Shown here: positions 25,292 through 35,595 of the stretch, in pieces | Layout of the letters: every line of letters begins with the position of its first letter | Numbering within the stretch: the first letter of the stretch is position 1 | Origin: an uncultured Pelagibacteraceae bacterium | GTDB lineage: Bacteria > Pseudomonadota > Alphaproteobacteria > Pelagibacterales > Pelagibacteraceae | Assembly (NCBI GenBank): GCA_902598735.1 | Contig: CACKCM010000002.1 | Location: 1-64,000, forward strand | Direction: 5' to 3' | Length of the DNA: 64,000 nt | Notes under the pieces: generated by a model | What the model was told of the DNA's origin: nothing | What the model saw: only the letters and a program-made list of their open reading frames with translations | Database searches by the model: none | Translations under genes and position numbers: made by a program

Positions 25292-27397
25292 TTAATGTGC
25301 TATTACAGCCAATAGCAACAGTGCAACAATGTTCGTTATTTTAATCATTGGATTTACTGCAGGTCCCGCGGTATCCTTGTAAGGATCACCAACAGTATCT
25401 CCTGTTACTGCAGATTTGTGCGCTTCAGAACCTTTTCCTCCATAATTTCCATCTTCAATATATTTTTTTGCATTATCCCATGCGCCTCCTCCTGCTGTCA
25501 TAGAAATAGCAACAAATAAACCTGTTATTATAACACCCAATAACATTGCACCAAGTGATGATAATGCGGCTTCCATACCTCCAATTTGAAAAATAATAAA
25601 ATATAAAATAATTGGTGACAATACAGGTAACAACGAAGGAATAATCATTTCTTTAATTGCGGCTTTTGTTAATAGATCAACCAATTTTCCATAATCTGGT
25701 TTTCTTTTTCCTTTCATAATCCCAGGAATTTTTTTAAATTGCCTTCTTACTTCTATAACAACCGCACCACCTGCTCTGCCTACTGCTTGCATGCCCATTG
25801 ATCCAAATAAATATGGTAACATTCCACCAACCAACAACCCTGCTACTACAAAAGGATTCGATAAATCGAAAGTAACATTTACACCTTCTAATGATGATCC
25901 AGAAACTTTAGAGAAATAGTTTATATCCTCGGTATAAGCTGCAAATAATACTAGGGCGCCTAATCCAGCTGAGCCAATTGCATATCCTTTTGTTACTGCC
26001 TTTGTTGTGTTACCAACTGCATCTAAGGCATCTGTAGTCTTTCTTACATTTTTCGGAAGCTTCGACATTTCAGCAATACCTCCAGCGTTATCTGTTACTG
26101 GTCCATAAGCATCCAACGCAACAACCATTCCTGTAAGTGCTAGCATTGCAGTAACAGCAATAGCTATGCCATACAATCCAGCCAAGCTGTTTGTGTACAA
26201 AATTCCTGCAACAATAATTAAAGCTGGAACCGCAGTTGCCTCCATTGAGATTGCTAAACCTTGTATAACATTTGTGCCATGTCCAGTTGTAGATGACTTT
26301 GCAACAGTTCTTACTGGCCTATATTCAGTTCCTGTATAATATTCAGTTACCCAAATTAATAAGCCTGTAATAATAAATCCAACTACTCCACAAATATAAA
26401 GATCAAGACCAGAAAAAATAGCTCCAGCATTATTATTATAAGTACTTTTAATTCCAATAATAGCGTCGGTCACCGGATACATTATAATCAATGAGGTAAC
26501 TGCTGTTACTATAAAACCTTTATAAAGAGCACCCATTATATTTTTACTTTTACCCAATTTTACAAACCAGGTACCTACTATAGAGGTGATTATACAAGCT
26601 CCTCCAATAGCTAATGGATAAATCATTAAATTATAATCCTGAGGTGAGAAAATAGAGGCTAAAACCATCGTAGCAACAATTGTTACAGCATATGTTTCAA
26701 AAAGATCTGCAGCCATCCCCGCGCAATCACCAACATTGTCACCAACATTATCTGCAATAACTGCAGGATTTCTTGGGTCGTCTTCAGGAATTCCTGCTTC
26801 AACTTTTCCAACCAGGTCGGCACCTACGTCGGCTCCTTTGGTAAAAATTCCACCACCTAATCTTGCAAAAATCGAAATTAAAGATGCGCCAAAACCTAAA
26901 GCGACCAAAGCATTGATAATTTCTCTTTTATCAACGTTTAAATTAATTAAAACTATATAATAAATTGTGATTGATAGTAATGCTAAACCAGCTACTAAGA
27001 GTCCAGTGATTGCTCCTGATTTAAAAGCAATTGTTAAACCAGATTGCAAACTTTTTCTTGCTGCTTCAGCTGTTCTTACATTTGCCTTTACAGAAATAAG
27101 CATACCAACATAACCTGCGACCCCTGAAAGGAATGCTCCTATAAAATATCCAAGACCCACTAAATAACTGAAAAAATAAGTAACTATAGCTAAAACTATC
27201 ACACCAACAACTGCTATTGTTTTATATTGTCTATTTAAATAAGCTTTAGCTCCAATTTGAATTGCCTCGGCAATTTCTTGCATCTTGGAATTACCAGCAT
27301 TTGAAGATATAATTTGTCCTGACAGTAGGTAGCTGTAAGCCACAGCCAGAATACCAGTAAAAGAAATTAAATACAGAAGTTCTAAATAATTAGTCAT
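25292..27397 (-). CDS. hppA: Membrane-bound proton-translocating pyrophosphatase
   Basis: A 701-residue, roughly 16-helix membrane pump that couples pyrophosphate hydrolysis to proton export. Substrate motifs are [21 protein letters not shown] (about residues 185-205), [19 protein letters not shown] and, near the C-terminus, [32 protein letters not shown]. The diagnostic [12 protein letters not shown] carries Lys at the site that distinguishes potassium-independent enzymes (potassium-dependent ones have Ala). The ATG at 27397 is preferred over an upstream TTG at 27418 because [13 protein letters not shown] begins the first helix. It is typical of SAR11 energetics and a likely bidirectional energy buffer. 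Confidence 0.96.
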   Translation of the reverse strand: MTNYLELLYLISFTGILAVAYSYLLSGQIISSNAGNSKMQEIAEAIQIGAKAYLNRQYKTIAVVGVIVLAIVTYFFSYLVGLGYFIGAFLSGVAGYVGMLISVKANVRTAEAARKSLQSGLTIAFKSGAITGLLVAGLALLSITIYYIVLINLNVDKREIINALVALGFGASLISIFARLGGGIFTKGADVGADLVGKVEAGIPEDDPRNPAVIADNVGDNVGDCAGMAADLFETYAVTIVATMVLASIFSPQDYNLMIYPLAIGGACIITSIVGTWFVKLGKSKNIMGALYKGFIVTAVTSLIIMYPVTDAIIGIKSTYNNNAGAIFSGLDLYICGVVGFIITGLLIWVTEYYTGTEYRPVRTVAKSSTTGHGTNVIQGLAISMEATAVPALIIVAGILYTNSLAGLYGIAIAVTAMLALTGMVVALDAYGPVTDNAGGIAEMSKLPKNVRKTTDALDAVGNTTKAVTKGYAIGSAGLGALVLFAAYTEDINYFSKVSGSSLEGVNVTFDLSNPFVVAGLLVGGMLPYLFGSMGMQAVGRAGGAVVIEVRRQFKKIPGIMKGKRKPDYGKLVDLLTKAAIKEMIIPSLLPVLSPIILYFIIFQIGGMEAALSSLGAMLLGVIITGLFVAISMTAGGGAWDNAKKYIEDGNYGGKGSEAHKSAVTGDTVGDPYKDTAGPAVNPMIKITNIVALLLLAVIAH

Positions 27398-27462
27398 TAT
27401 TATTCGGATAAATGCCAAAATTGCATTAAAAACGCAAGCTAAAGTTATTAAATATTCAAAAT

Positions 27463-27864
27463 TTATTCACCTTTTCTAAGTTCTTTTGAAATTTTATCTA
27501 AAATTGCGTTTAAATAACCAATTTGAACTCGCTCTAAAAAAAACTCTGAGGCTAACAAATATTCACTAATGATAACCTTTTTTGGATTATTATGCTTAAA
27601 CATAAGTTCAAAAATAGCCGCAAAAAGTATAATTTTAAGTAATTTGTCAGTCTTTTTTAAATTTATGTCATCATTTAAATATTTGTAAACGGTCTCTTCA
27701 ATTAATTCTGCCCTCTCTAAAGTTCCTGAAACGATGTCCTTTATAAACTTTTTATACTGACTTTTTGGGTAAATGATCTCTACACCAGGATTCATCAAAG
27801 CATTATAAATTTTTTGTATCACTCTTATTCTTGGAGATGAATTTTTAAATTTTTTTTGGTCCAT
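27463..27864 (-). CDS. nusB: Transcription antitermination factor NusB
   Basis: A 133-residue all-helical NusB, which with NusE/S10 binds boxA of rRNA leaders. The C-terminal half shows [15 protein letters not shown] and [16 protein letters not shown], the standard family core, and [14 protein letters not shown] at the end. The ATG at 27864 is chosen over a TTG at 27870. The ribH stop at 27845 lies downstream of this start (20-base overlap), and ribH-nusB is the usual alphaproteobacterial order. Confidence 0.93.
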   Translation of the reverse strand: MDQKKFKNSSPRIRVIQKIYNALMNPGVEIIYPKSQYKKFIKDIVSGTLERAELIEETVYKYLNDDINLKKTDKLLKIILFAAIFELMFKHNNPKKVIISEYLLASEFFLERVQIGYLNAILDKISKELRKGE

Positions 27865-28270
27865 TATCAATAATAGACATAACCGCTTTAGCAGCTTCCA
27901 ATCCCTTATTAGTTTTATTTGATCTTCCTAATCCACATCTCTCTTCAGCCTGTTTTATATTAAATGCAGTTATAATTCCGTTTCCGATAGGTTTGTTGTA
28001 TAAAATTGATAAATTCATAATAGCATCGAAAGTAGATTTACATATAAAATCAAAATGTGGTGTTTTCCCTTTTATTACACAGCCTAAAGCAACAAAGGCA
28101 TCGAATTTTTTTATATTCTTTTTAATTGCTACTGGTATCTCAAAAATACCTGCAACGTTGAAAATTTTTACTCTTGTTTTTTTTCGTATAAGTAATTTTT
28201 TTGAAGAACTTAATAAATTTTTTGAAATTTTATCGTAGTAGTTAGCATTTACAATTAGAATTTGTTTCAT
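27845..28270 (-). CDS. ribH: 6,7-Dimethyl-8-ribityllumazine synthase
   Basis: A 141-residue lumazine synthase (riboflavin pathway, penultimate step). Visible blocks are IFNVAGIFEIPVAIKK (substrate Phe/Glu site), FVALGCVIKGKTPHFDFIC with the catalytic His, and GNGIITAFNIKQAEERCG. Length is a little short of the family norm (about 150-160) because the N-terminus is trimmed. It overlaps ribB upstream by 4 bases. Confidence 0.95.
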   Translation of the reverse strand: MKQILIVNANYYDKISKNLLSSSKKLLIRKKTRVKIFNVAGIFEIPVAIKKNIKKFDAFVALGCVIKGKTPHFDFICKSTFDAIMNLSILYNKPIGNGIITAFNIKQAEERCGLGRSNKTNKGLEAAKAVMSIIDNGPKKI

Positions 28271-29325
28271 TTTATTATAATTTGTTTTTTAATTTTTAAA
28301 CCAAATCCCTCTAAACCAATTAGTTTCTTTTTAGTACGCGAAAATAATATCATATTTTTTATATTAAATTCTTTAATTATTTGAGCACCTAAACCGTAGT
28401 ACCTTAAGGTAACATCTGTATCATTCTTCTTAATCTTATTCATTTCATTATTTATTATAACCAGCACAAAATTCTTATTTTTCGAGAGAATTTTAATATT
28501 TTTTTTAATTTCTTTATTTTGAAACAAACTGAATCGACTTATTTTTTTAGATAAAACTCTAATTGGAATTGATTTATTCTTATTGAATTTACCTTTATGT
28601 ATAGCAAAACTTTCAAATTTATTTAATTTATTCTTAAAAATTGATAGATACGTTTTAAAATTCGTTTTTTCAGAAATGCTCTTGGAATGAGTCTTGAAGA
28701 TAAGTTTTTCATTTTTTAATCTATGAGCAATCAAGTCTGTGATAGAAGCTATTTTAATTTTATGTTTTTTTGAAAATTTTACTAAATCATCTAATCTTGC
28801 CATTCTTCCATCCTCATTCATTACTTCACAAATGACTGAACTTGGATTTAATTTTGATAATTTCGAAATATCTATAGAAGCTTCGGTATGACCTGCTCTT
28901 TCCAAAACCCCACCATTTCTTGAAACTAATGGGAATACGTGACCTGGTGAAACAATATCTTTTTTACTCGAATTTTGATTAATAGCTACTTTAATTGTCC
29001 TCGCTCTATCAAAAGCTGAAATTCCAGTTGAAATACCTTTTTTTGCCTCTATTGAAACTGTGAAAGCAGTTTGCATTCTTGATTTATTAATTGGCGACAT
29101 AAGTGGAAGTTTTAATCTATCTATTTGTTTTTTTGTTAGAGCTAAACAGATGAGCCCTCTCCCATGTTTAGCCATAAAATTAATTACTTTTGAATTACAT
29201 TTTGATCCTGGAATAACAAGATCGCCTTCATTTTCTCGATTCTCATCGTCTACCAAGATAAACATTTTACCTTTTTTGGCGTCTTTAATTATAGATGAAA
29301 TGTTTGAAAATTTTTTTTTAGACAT
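28267..29325 (-). CDS. ribB: 3,4-Dihydroxy-2-butanone 4-phosphate synthase with degenerate GTP cyclohydrolase II domain
   Basis: A 352-residue RibBA-like protein. The N-terminal RibB domain is complete: FILVDDENRENEGDLVI (metal-binding Glu), FMAKHGRGLICLAL, FTVSIEAKKGISTGISAFDRA, PGHVFPLVSRNGGVLERAGHTEASID. The C-terminal half (about 205-352) aligns in position with GTP cyclohydrolase II, but where the zinc site and catalytic residues should be it reads IRVLSKKISRFSLF, with no Cys, so it cannot be an ordinary RibA. The ATG at 29325, one base after the ribE stop, is preferred over an upstream start at 29358. Confidence 0.92.
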   Translation of the reverse strand: MSKKKFSNISSIIKDAKKGKMFILVDDENRENEGDLVIPGSKCNSKVINFMAKHGRGLICLALTKKQIDRLKLPLMSPINKSRMQTAFTVSIEAKKGISTGISAFDRARTIKVAINQNSSKKDIVSPGHVFPLVSRNGGVLERAGHTEASIDISKLSKLNPSSVICEVMNEDGRMARLDDLVKFSKKHKIKIASITDLIAHRLKNEKLIFKTHSKSISEKTNFKTYLSIFKNKLNKFESFAIHKGKFNKNKSIPIRVLSKKISRFSLFQNKEIKKNIKILSKNKNFVLVIINNEMNKIKKNDTDVTLRYYGLGAQIIKEFNIKNMILFSRTKKKLIGLEGFGLKIKKQIIIK

Positions 29326-29326
29326 A

Positions 29327-29914
29327 TTAACTTGTGTACTTGTATATATATTTACCAAATATATCTAATTCAACATTTACTAAATCATTCACTTTAAGAT
29401 ATTTTAAATTCGTTAACTTTAAGGTGTGAGGTATTATATTTAATTGAAAATCTTTTTTATGAACTTTAGAAACGGTAAGTGACACACCATTTATAGATAT
29501 GGATGCCTTTTCTTCTAAAAATTTCATAAATTTTTTATTTTTTATTTCTAGTTTAATTGACCACGAATTGTCGATTATATTAATTTTTTTTATTTTAGCT
29601 GTTGTGTCGACATGCCCTTGGGTAAAATGACCTGAGATTTTCTGACCATATATAAGAGATTTTTCTAGATTAATTATCTGACCAATTTTAATTTTTTTAA
29701 AATTTGATCTATCGATAGTTTCATTTGATATATAAAAATAAATAGTGTCTTTTTGAATTTTTGTGAGTGTTAAACAAACACCACTACAATTAACAGACGA
29801 ACCAATTTCATTCTGTTTAAAGTTTAAATTAGATTTAATACCTATCAGCAAAGATTTCTTATTTTTTAAGATATTTTTAATTGTACCTGTACTATATATT
29901 ATTCCGTTAAACAT
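29327..29914 (-). CDS. ribE: Riboflavin synthase alpha chain
   Basis: A 195-residue riboflavin synthase with two tandem lumazine-binding repeats: the first starts [10 protein letters not shown] and contains SSVNCSGVCLTLTK, and the second contains SGHFTQGHVDTTAKI and SISINGVSLTVSKV. It dismutates two lumazine molecules to riboflavin. Length is normal. Its ATG overlaps the ribD stop by one base, within the nrdR-ribD-ribE-ribB-ribH-nusB run. Confidence 0.95.
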   Translation of the reverse strand: MFNGIIYSTGTIKNILKNKKSLLIGIKSNLNFKQNEIGSSVNCSGVCLTLTKIQKDTIYFYISNETIDRSNFKKIKIGQIINLEKSLIYGQKISGHFTQGHVDTTAKIKKINIIDNSWSIKLEIKNKKFMKFLEEKASISINGVSLTVSKVHKKDFQLNIIPHTLKLTNLKYLKVNDLVNVELDIFGKYIYKYTS

Positions 29915-30978
29915 TATTTTACCCTTAATTTAAAAAGTTCATCATTGTCCAAATTTACATTAATTTTATTCTTGATTTTCAGTTTCTTAATAAAATTGAT
30001 GCTTATATTATTGTAACCATTTAAATGTAAAAATTTACTTGATTTAAATAAATACAAGTTATTAATAAATTTATATTTAAATAATTGATTAAGAAAAACC
30101 AAACCTGATTCAATTAAAACTCTTCCTTTTCCAATTTTCATTATTTTTTTAAAAAGATTTTCAAAATCAAGTTTATCTTCAAGTTTTTGAATATTAATAA
30201 TTTTAATTTTTTTTTTTTTAAAAAAAGAAATTTTTTTTTTATTATTACTAAAAGTAAATATATAAATATTTCTTCGGGTTGATGAATTTAATAATCTAAG
30301 TTTTCTTTTAAGCTTTAAATACCTATCAATTATAATTAAATCAGGTTTATTATTATTTAATCCCTCTATTCTACAATTTAACATAGAATTATCCTTATTT
30401 ATTGAATAAGAAGTTGAAACTATACAATCATATTTTGATCTAATTAAATGACCAACTTTTCTAGACCTAGGATTAGTAATCCATTTATCTTTTTTACTTA
30501 TTGAAAAAAAATCTTTAGAAACTGCAATTTTTGCGTCTATTAATGGTAAATTTTTAATTTTATTTAAGAAATAACTTTTGTAAAAATTCTTATATTTAGG
30601 GTCTATTTTTTTAATTTTTTTTACATTTTTTAAAATTTTTTCCGCTTTTTTATACGTTCTCAAGTCAGGATCGTTGAGGTTAAAGTAAACATTCTTAATT
30701 TTTTTCCTCTTGATAATATTTGTACATGGTGGGGTTACTCCAAAATGTGTGCAAGGCTCTAATGTGACATACATAGTGGAATTTTTAAAATTAATATTTT
30801 TATTTAAGGCATTGAATTCAGCGTGAGGTCTTCCATTTTGAGATGTTGTGCCTGAGCTTATAACAGAATTATTTTTCACAATTACACATCCGACAGATGG
30901 ATTTTTATTGGTTTTACCTAAATTTTTTTCAGCTAAATTAAATGCAAGATTTGAATAAATTTTATGATTTATTTTCAT
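29914..30978 (-). CDS. ribD: Bifunctional pyrimidine deaminase/reductase RibD
   Basis: A 354-residue two-domain enzyme. The N-terminal cytidine-deaminase-like domain has [20 protein letters not shown] (zinc His and Glu) and [18 protein letters not shown] (zinc Cys pair). The C-terminal reductase domain starts near [18 protein letters not shown] and ends with [11 protein letters not shown]. The reductase part is very Lys/Asn/Ile-rich. It acts in the second and third riboflavin steps. It overlaps nrdR by 17 bases. Confidence 0.94.
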   Translation of the reverse strand: MKINHKIYSNLAFNLAEKNLGKTNKNPSVGCVIVKNNSVISSGTTSQNGRPHAEFNALNKNINFKNSTMYVTLEPCTHFGVTPPCTNIIKRKKIKNVYFNLNDPDLRTYKKAEKILKNVKKIKKIDPKYKNFYKSYFLNKIKNLPLIDAKIAVSKDFFSISKKDKWITNPRSRKVGHLIRSKYDCIVSTSYSINKDNSMLNCRIEGLNNNKPDLIIIDRYLKLKRKLRLLNSSTRRNIYIFTFSNNKKKISFFKKKKIKIINIQKLEDKLDFENLFKKIMKIGKGRVLIESGLVFLNQLFKYKFINNLYLFKSSKFLHLNGYNNISINFIKKLKIKNKINVNLDNDELFKLRVK

Positions 30979-31423
30979 TTATATTGCCTACAAATTCTTC
31001 AAAGTCTTTTGCTTCCTTAAAGTTTTTATAGACAGAGGCAAAACGTACATAGGCAACTTTATCTAAGGATGAAAGACCTTCCATAATAAATTTACCTATG
31101 GTTGGTGTTGGTATTTCGCTTTCACCAAGTCCCTCAAGATTACGTACAATTTTTGAAATAAATTTCTCAATAGTCTCGGAGTCTATTGGTCTTTTTCTAG
31201 TAGCAATTCTTATAGATTTTGAAATTTTATCTCTGTCAAAAGGTTCTCGTTTGCCGTTACCTTTGATGACTGTTAATTCTTGAAATTGAACTCTTTCAAA
31301 TGTTGTAAATCTTTCTTTTCTTTCACATCCACAAAGTCTTCTTCTTCTAATTGCTGTACCGTCCTCTGTGGGTCTAGAGTCTACTACCGAAGTGTCTTTT
31401 TCTCTACAAAATGGACAAAGCAT
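30962..31423 (-). CDS. nrdR: Ribonucleotide reductase regulator NrdR
   Basis: A 153-residue repressor of ribonucleotide reductase genes. The N-terminal zinc ribbon has [22 protein letters not shown] and [19 protein letters not shown]; the ATP-cone domain follows ([22 protein letters not shown] and [13 protein letters not shown]). The spacing CGC in the second ribbon half is a little unusual. Position between glyA and ribD is standard for alphaproteobacteria. Confidence 0.96.
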   Translation of the reverse strand: MLCPFCREKDTSVVDSRPTEDGTAIRRRRLCGCERKERFTTFERVQFQELTVIKGNGKREPFDRDKISKSIRIATRKRPIDSETIEKFISKIVRNLEGLGESEIPTPTIGKFIMEGLSSLDKVAYVRFASVYKNFKEAKDFEEFVGNINENKS

Positions 31424-31428
31424 ATTAT

Positions 31429-32730
31429 CTAACTACTATATATAGGAAAAGATGAGCAAAGTTCAATTATTTCTTTTTGAACTTCTTTTTCTATTTTAGA
31501 GTTGTCTTCTTTGTTTTTGCTTAGTCCATCTATTACTTTAAAAATTAAATCTCCTACAAGCTTAAATTCGTTTGCTCCAAAACCTCTTGTAGTGCATGCA
31601 GGAGTGCCCAATCTTATTCCAGAAGTTATCATCGGGCTTTCGGTATCAAAAGGAATTCCGTTTTTATTACAAGTTATATTAGATCGACCCAGGGAGGCTT
31701 GTGCATCTTTACCAGTTACACCAAAAGATCTTAGATCTATCAACATCAAGTGAGTATCAGTTCCACCTGAAAAAATTTTGAAACCTTTTTCAGTTAATCT
31801 TTCCGAAAGAACTTTAGCATTATTTATTACGTTTTTTGTATAATCTTTAAAATCAGCAGAGAGTGCCTCATTAAAACAAACAGCTTTTGCGGCTATGACA
31901 TGCATTAAAGGTCCGCCTTGCAATCCCGGAAATATAGCACTGTTAAATTTTTTAATTAAATCTTCTCTATTAGTTAAAATAATTCCACCTCTCGGTCCTC
32001 TTAAAACTTTATGTGTAGTAGAAGTTACAACATCAGCATACTTAGTAGGATTTGGATATGCGCCTCCAGCAACCAAGCCAGAAAAGTGAGCCATATCTAC
32101 AAGAAAATATGCACCGACTTTATCACAAATTTCTCTGAACTTTTTAAAGTCTATTATTCTTGAGTAAGCACTTCCGCCAGCAATAATAAGTTTAGGTTTG
32201 TTTGCAATAGCAATTTTTTCAACACTATCATAATCTATGAGCCCAGTCTTTTGGTCTACTTCATAATGTAAAGCATTAAACCATTTTCCTGATTGTGCGG
32301 GTTTAGCTCCATGAGTTAAGTGTCCGCCTGAATTTAAACTCATAGCTAGTGTGGTATCCCCGGGTTTTAATAAAGCTAAGTAAACTGCACCATTAGCTTG
32401 TGCTCCTGAGTGTGGTTGTACATTAGCAAATTTACAATCAAATAATTTTTTAGCTCTCTCTATTGCTAAATTTTCAGAAACATCTACATGCTCACATCCA
32501 CCATAATATCTTTTACCTGGGTAACCTTCTGCATATTTATTTGTTAAAACAGATCCTTGAGCTTCAAGAACTGCTCTTGAAACAATATTTTCAGAAGCAA
32601 TTAGTTCAATGTGGTTTTGTTGTCTTGAAAACTCTTCTTGTATAGATTTATACAATTCTTTATCAGCTTCTTTTAAATTTAATTTAAAAAAACTGTTCAA
32701 ATATTTATTTAACTTTAATGCTATCGACAT
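31429..32730 (-). CDS. glyA: Serine hydroxymethyltransferase
   Basis: A 433-residue PLP enzyme interconverting serine and glycine with folate. Blocks are [91 protein letters not shown], and the PLP-Lys site [16 protein letters not shown]. The C-terminal fold is complete. It starts 2 bases after rpiB and is followed by nrdR after 5 bases. Confidence 0.97.
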   Translation of the reverse strand: MSIALKLNKYLNSFFKLNLKEADKELYKSIQEEFSRQQNHIELIASENIVSRAVLEAQGSVLTNKYAEGYPGKRYYGGCEHVDVSENLAIERAKKLFDCKFANVQPHSGAQANGAVYLALLKPGDTTLAMSLNSGGHLTHGAKPAQSGKWFNALHYEVDQKTGLIDYDSVEKIAIANKPKLIIAGGSAYSRIIDFKKFREICDKVGAYFLVDMAHFSGLVAGGAYPNPTKYADVVTSTTHKVLRGPRGGIILTNREDLIKKFNSAIFPGLQGGPLMHVIAAKAVCFNEALSADFKDYTKNVINNAKVLSERLTEKGFKIFSGGTDTHLMLIDLRSFGVTGKDAQASLGRSNITCNKNGIPFDTESPMITSGIRLGTPACTTRGFGANEFKLVGDLIFKVIDGLSKNKEDNSKIEKEVQKEIIELCSSFPIYSS

Positions 32731-32732
32731 AA

Positions 32733-33185
32733 TTAAATTTTTTTAACCCTTCTCAAATGTCTACCACCTTCAAATTTAGTTTCAAAAAAAGTTTTAACTA
32801 ATTTTAAAGATAATTTTTTATTAGTAAATCTAGCTCCTAAAGAAATTATATTAGCATTATTATGTTGTCTAGACAATCTTGTAGACTTTAAATTATAGCA
32901 AACAGCTGCTCTAATTGTTTTGATTTTATTGGCACTTATTGCCATACCTGTACCTGAACCACATACAAGGATGCCAACATCGCTCTTTTTTAATTTGATT
33001 CTATTTCCAAGCTTTTTTGCGTAATCTGGATAATCTACTGACCGATCATTATATGGACCAAGATCAAATACTGAAAAATTATTATCAATTAAATAATCTT
33101 TGATATCCTCTTTCAACTTGAACCCCGCATGGTCTGAGGCAATACATGCAGTTTTAAATATTTTATTTAGTTTTATATTGCTCAT
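32733..33185 (-). CDS. rpiB: Ribose-5-phosphate isomerase B
   Basis: A 150-residue RpiB/LacAB-type isomerase for ribose-5-phosphate and ribulose-5-phosphate. Characteristic stretches are [46 protein letters not shown] (catalytic Cys and phosphate loop) and [17 protein letters not shown]. It begins the rpiB-glyA-nrdR-rib run and is divergent from hemB across 78 bases. Confidence 0.96.
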   Translation of the reverse strand: MSNIKLNKIFKTACIASDHAGFKLKEDIKDYLIDNNFSVFDLGPYNDRSVDYPDYAKKLGNRIKLKKSDVGILVCGSGTGMAISANKIKTIRAAVCYNLKSTRLSRQHNNANIISLGARFTNKKLSLKLVKTFFETKFEGGRHLRRVKKI

Positions 33186-33263
33186 ATTATCTAATTAAAT
33201 TACACTATTTAAATTAATATTAATATATTTGTCACATAAAACTATAAATTATCAGAGCTTTAC

Positions 33264-34259
33264 ATGAATATTGTCGGTTCATACCCTAAAACAAGGTTAA
33301 GAAGATTAAGAAAATCAAAATGGCTACGAAATCTTATCTCTGAAACAAGTATATCTACCAACGATCTTATTCTACCAATATTTATCAGAGAAGGAAAAAA
33401 TAAAATTGAGTCGATTAAATCAATGCCTGGAATTAAAAGATACTCATTAGATAAACTATCATCAATTTTAAACCAAGTAAGAAAATTTAAAATTCCTATG
33501 ATTGCATTATTTCCTTATACTCCTAATTCAAAGAAGGATAAACATGGAACAGAAGCCTTAAATCCTAATAATTTAGTTTGCAGAGGAATAAAGTTAGTTA
33601 AAAAAAAATTTCCAGAAATCGGAGTTATGTGTGATGTTGCTTTAGATCCTTATACTTCACATGGTCACGATGGGATAATTATAAAAAATAAAATTGACAA
33701 CGATCAAACTATAAAAATTTTAGTGAAACAAGCATTACTACAAGCAAGAATGGGATGCGATATCATCGCTCCATCAGATATGATGGATGGTCGAATTGGA
33801 AAAATAAGACAAGAGTTAGATCGAAATAATTTAAAAGATGTAAGTATTTTATCTTACGCAGTAAAATATGCTTCAAATTTTTATGGTCCATTTAGAGATG
33901 CTGTGGGAAGTAAATCAAAACTTAAAGATGATAAAAAAACATATCAGATGGACTTCAGGAATAGTTCTGAAGCATTTAGAGAAGTTGCGTTGGATATAAA
34001 AGAAGGTGCCGATATGGTTATGGTAAAGCCCGGTATGATATATTTGGATATTATAAAACAAATCAAAAATAATTTCAAAATTCCTGTCTTAGCTTATCAA
34101 GTTTCAGGAGAATATTTTTTAATTAAAAATGCAATCCAAAAAAAAATTTTAAAAGATGATTCAATTATTGAAAGTTTGATTGCATTTAAAAGAGCTGGGG
34201 CTTGCGCTATTGTAACGTATTTTGCTATTGATATTGCTAAAAAGATAAAAAATATTTAA
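33264..34259 (+). CDS. hemB: Delta-aminolevulinic acid dehydratase (porphobilinogen synthase)
   Basis: A 331-residue enzyme that condenses two aminolevulinates in heme synthesis. RLRRLRKSKWLRNLISETSIS, the region VMCDVALDPYTSHGHDG, IIAPSDMMDGRIGKIR (first Schiff-base Lys area is DMVMVKPGMIYLDI) and VLAYQVSGEY are all visible. The zinc-binding Cys cluster (CxCxxxxxxxxC) is replaced by DVALDPYTSHGHDG, the pattern of alphaproteobacterial enzymes that use magnesium. Its end overlaps the convergent recO end by 4 bases. Confidence 0.96.
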   Translation: MNIVGSYPKTRLRRLRKSKWLRNLISETSISTNDLILPIFIREGKNKIESIKSMPGIKRYSLDKLSSILNQVRKFKIPMIALFPYTPNSKKDKHGTEALNPNNLVCRGIKLVKKKFPEIGVMCDVALDPYTSHGHDGIIIKNKIDNDQTIKILVKQALLQARMGCDIIAPSDMMDGRIGKIRQELDRNNLKDVSILSYAVKYASNFYGPFRDAVGSKSKLKDDKKTYQMDFRNSSEAFREVALDIKEGADMVMVKPGMIYLDIIKQIKNNFKIPVLAYQVSGEYFLIKNAIQKKILKDDSIIESLIAFKRAGACAIVTYFAIDIAKKIKNI

Positions 34260-34933
34260 CTGTAATAACTCTCCAATAAAATTCTTGACTTTGGAAAAGG
34301 TAAATTATTTGGAAGAAAAAATCTATTTTGAATAATGTTTCTAGTAAAATTGAGCGAAGCTTTTATTAAATTTTTTGAAAGATCGTCCGGAATTTTATTT
34401 TGTATTAAATATGATGGTACGTCGTAAGTAAATGTATCAATTTTAATTTTTTGGAAGTCAGTTTCTGATTTATTATTTTTGAACTTTTCTAAGTTTGGAT
34501 CGTATCCTAAATCTTTAATTAAACTTAATTCTAAGAATATATAAAGAATTACCCAATTATCTAACTTTATTGAGTTTAAAAATTCTTCAAAAGATTTATA
34601 AATTTTTTTATTGGGTTGAGAGTCGGGCAATATCATATTTAAAATTGATGATATTGATAACAAAGCTGAAGAACGTTCCTTATCATTGAAATATAGTGGA
34701 GATATGGGTTTTACTAGTTCAGTTTTGAAATAACCTAATCTGTTTTCATTTTTAGCATTGTGATTTATGTAAAGTTTATTGGATATTTGTAAATAATTTT
34801 TTATTTTTCTAGAGCTCCCTCCATATACTACTCCAGATACTTTTCCTCTATTTTTTGAAAATACATTTATTATGTTTGCGTTTTCTCTAAATTTTTTCTT
34901 AGACAAAAGATAGCATTCATCTTCCCAGTTCAT
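34256..34933 (-). CDS. recO: DNA repair protein RecO
   Basis: A 225-residue RecO that loads RecA with RecR in the RecFOR pathway. An N-terminal OB fold (DECYLLSKKKFRENANIINVFSKNRGKVSGVVYGGSS) is followed by a helical part with LELSLIKDLGYDPNL, which replaces the usual ExxLLxxxGxxP region. It has no zinc Cys, which varies in the family. The ATG overlaps the rnc stop by 4 bases; the era gene usually found between rnc and recO is absent. Confidence 0.9.
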   Translation of the reverse strand: MNWEDECYLLSKKKFRENANIINVFSKNRGKVSGVVYGGSSRKIKNYLQISNKLYINHNAKNENRLGYFKTELVKPISPLYFNDKERSSALLSISSILNMILPDSQPNKKIYKSFEEFLNSIKLDNWVILYIFLELSLIKDLGYDPNLEKFKNNKSETDFQKIKIDTFTYDVPSYLIQNKIPDDLSKNLIKASLNFTRNIIQNRFFLPNNLPFPKSRILLESYYS

Positions 34934-35595
34934 ATATTCAACATTTTTATTAATTTTTCTGCAGCATTTTGTTGAGCTTTTTTTTTGGAAGCCCCTTCAC
35001 CAATTATCTTTTTAGACTCTGGAATTTCTACCTCAGTCTTAAATATGGGTTTGTGTTGAGGACCTGTTTTTTTAAAAAAAGTGTATTTAGGTAATTTTTT
35101 AAATTTTTTTAAACTGTACTCTTGTAGTTTAGTTTTTGAATCAATTAGAGTAATGACTGAATTAACAATAAAACTTTCCCACAGATTTAGTATAAATTTT
35201 TCTGATGATTTTATTCCTCCATCTAAGTATATCGCTCCAGCTATTGCTTCGAGACAATCACTTACAATTTTGTCTGCAGATCTTTCTATATTTTTTTGTG
35301 ATGTACCTAAATAAAGATATTTTTTAAGATTTAACTTTCTTGCGATCTTAATACAGGTTTTTTTGTTTACTAAATTTGCAAATTTTTTATCAATAATTCC
35401 CTCTTTTTCATTAGGATATTTTTCTAAAAGTTTTTTTGAAATAACTAAGCCTAGGACTCTGTCTCCTAGAAATTCTAATTTTTCATTGTTATTATCTGAA
35501 TTAAAGCTTTTGTGAGTTAATGCCTTATGAAGTAAATCTTTATTCTTAAAACTATATTTTATTGAACTTTCTAGCTCTTTTATGGATTTGCTCAT
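34930..35595 (-). CDS. rnc: Ribonuclease III
   Basis: A 221-residue double-strand-specific RNase III. The catalytic signature is NEKLEFLGDRVLGLVIS (residues about 37-53), and DCLEAIAGAIYLDGG carries the second acidic pair. The C-terminal dsRNA-binding domain shows KLQEYSLKKFKKLPKYTFFKKTGPQHKPIF and GEGASKKKAQQNAAEKLI. Length is normal. It overlaps lepB by 4 bases. Confidence 0.97.
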   Translation of the reverse strand: MSKSIKELESSIKYSFKNKDLLHKALTHKSFNSDNNNEKLEFLGDRVLGLVISKKLLEKYPNEKEGIIDKKFANLVNKKTCIKIARKLNLKKYLYLGTSQKNIERSADKIVSDCLEAIAGAIYLDGGIKSSEKFILNLWESFIVNSVITLIDSKTKLQEYSLKKFKKLPKYTFFKKTGPQHKPIFKTEVEIPESKKIIGEGASKKKAQQNAAEKLIKMLNI

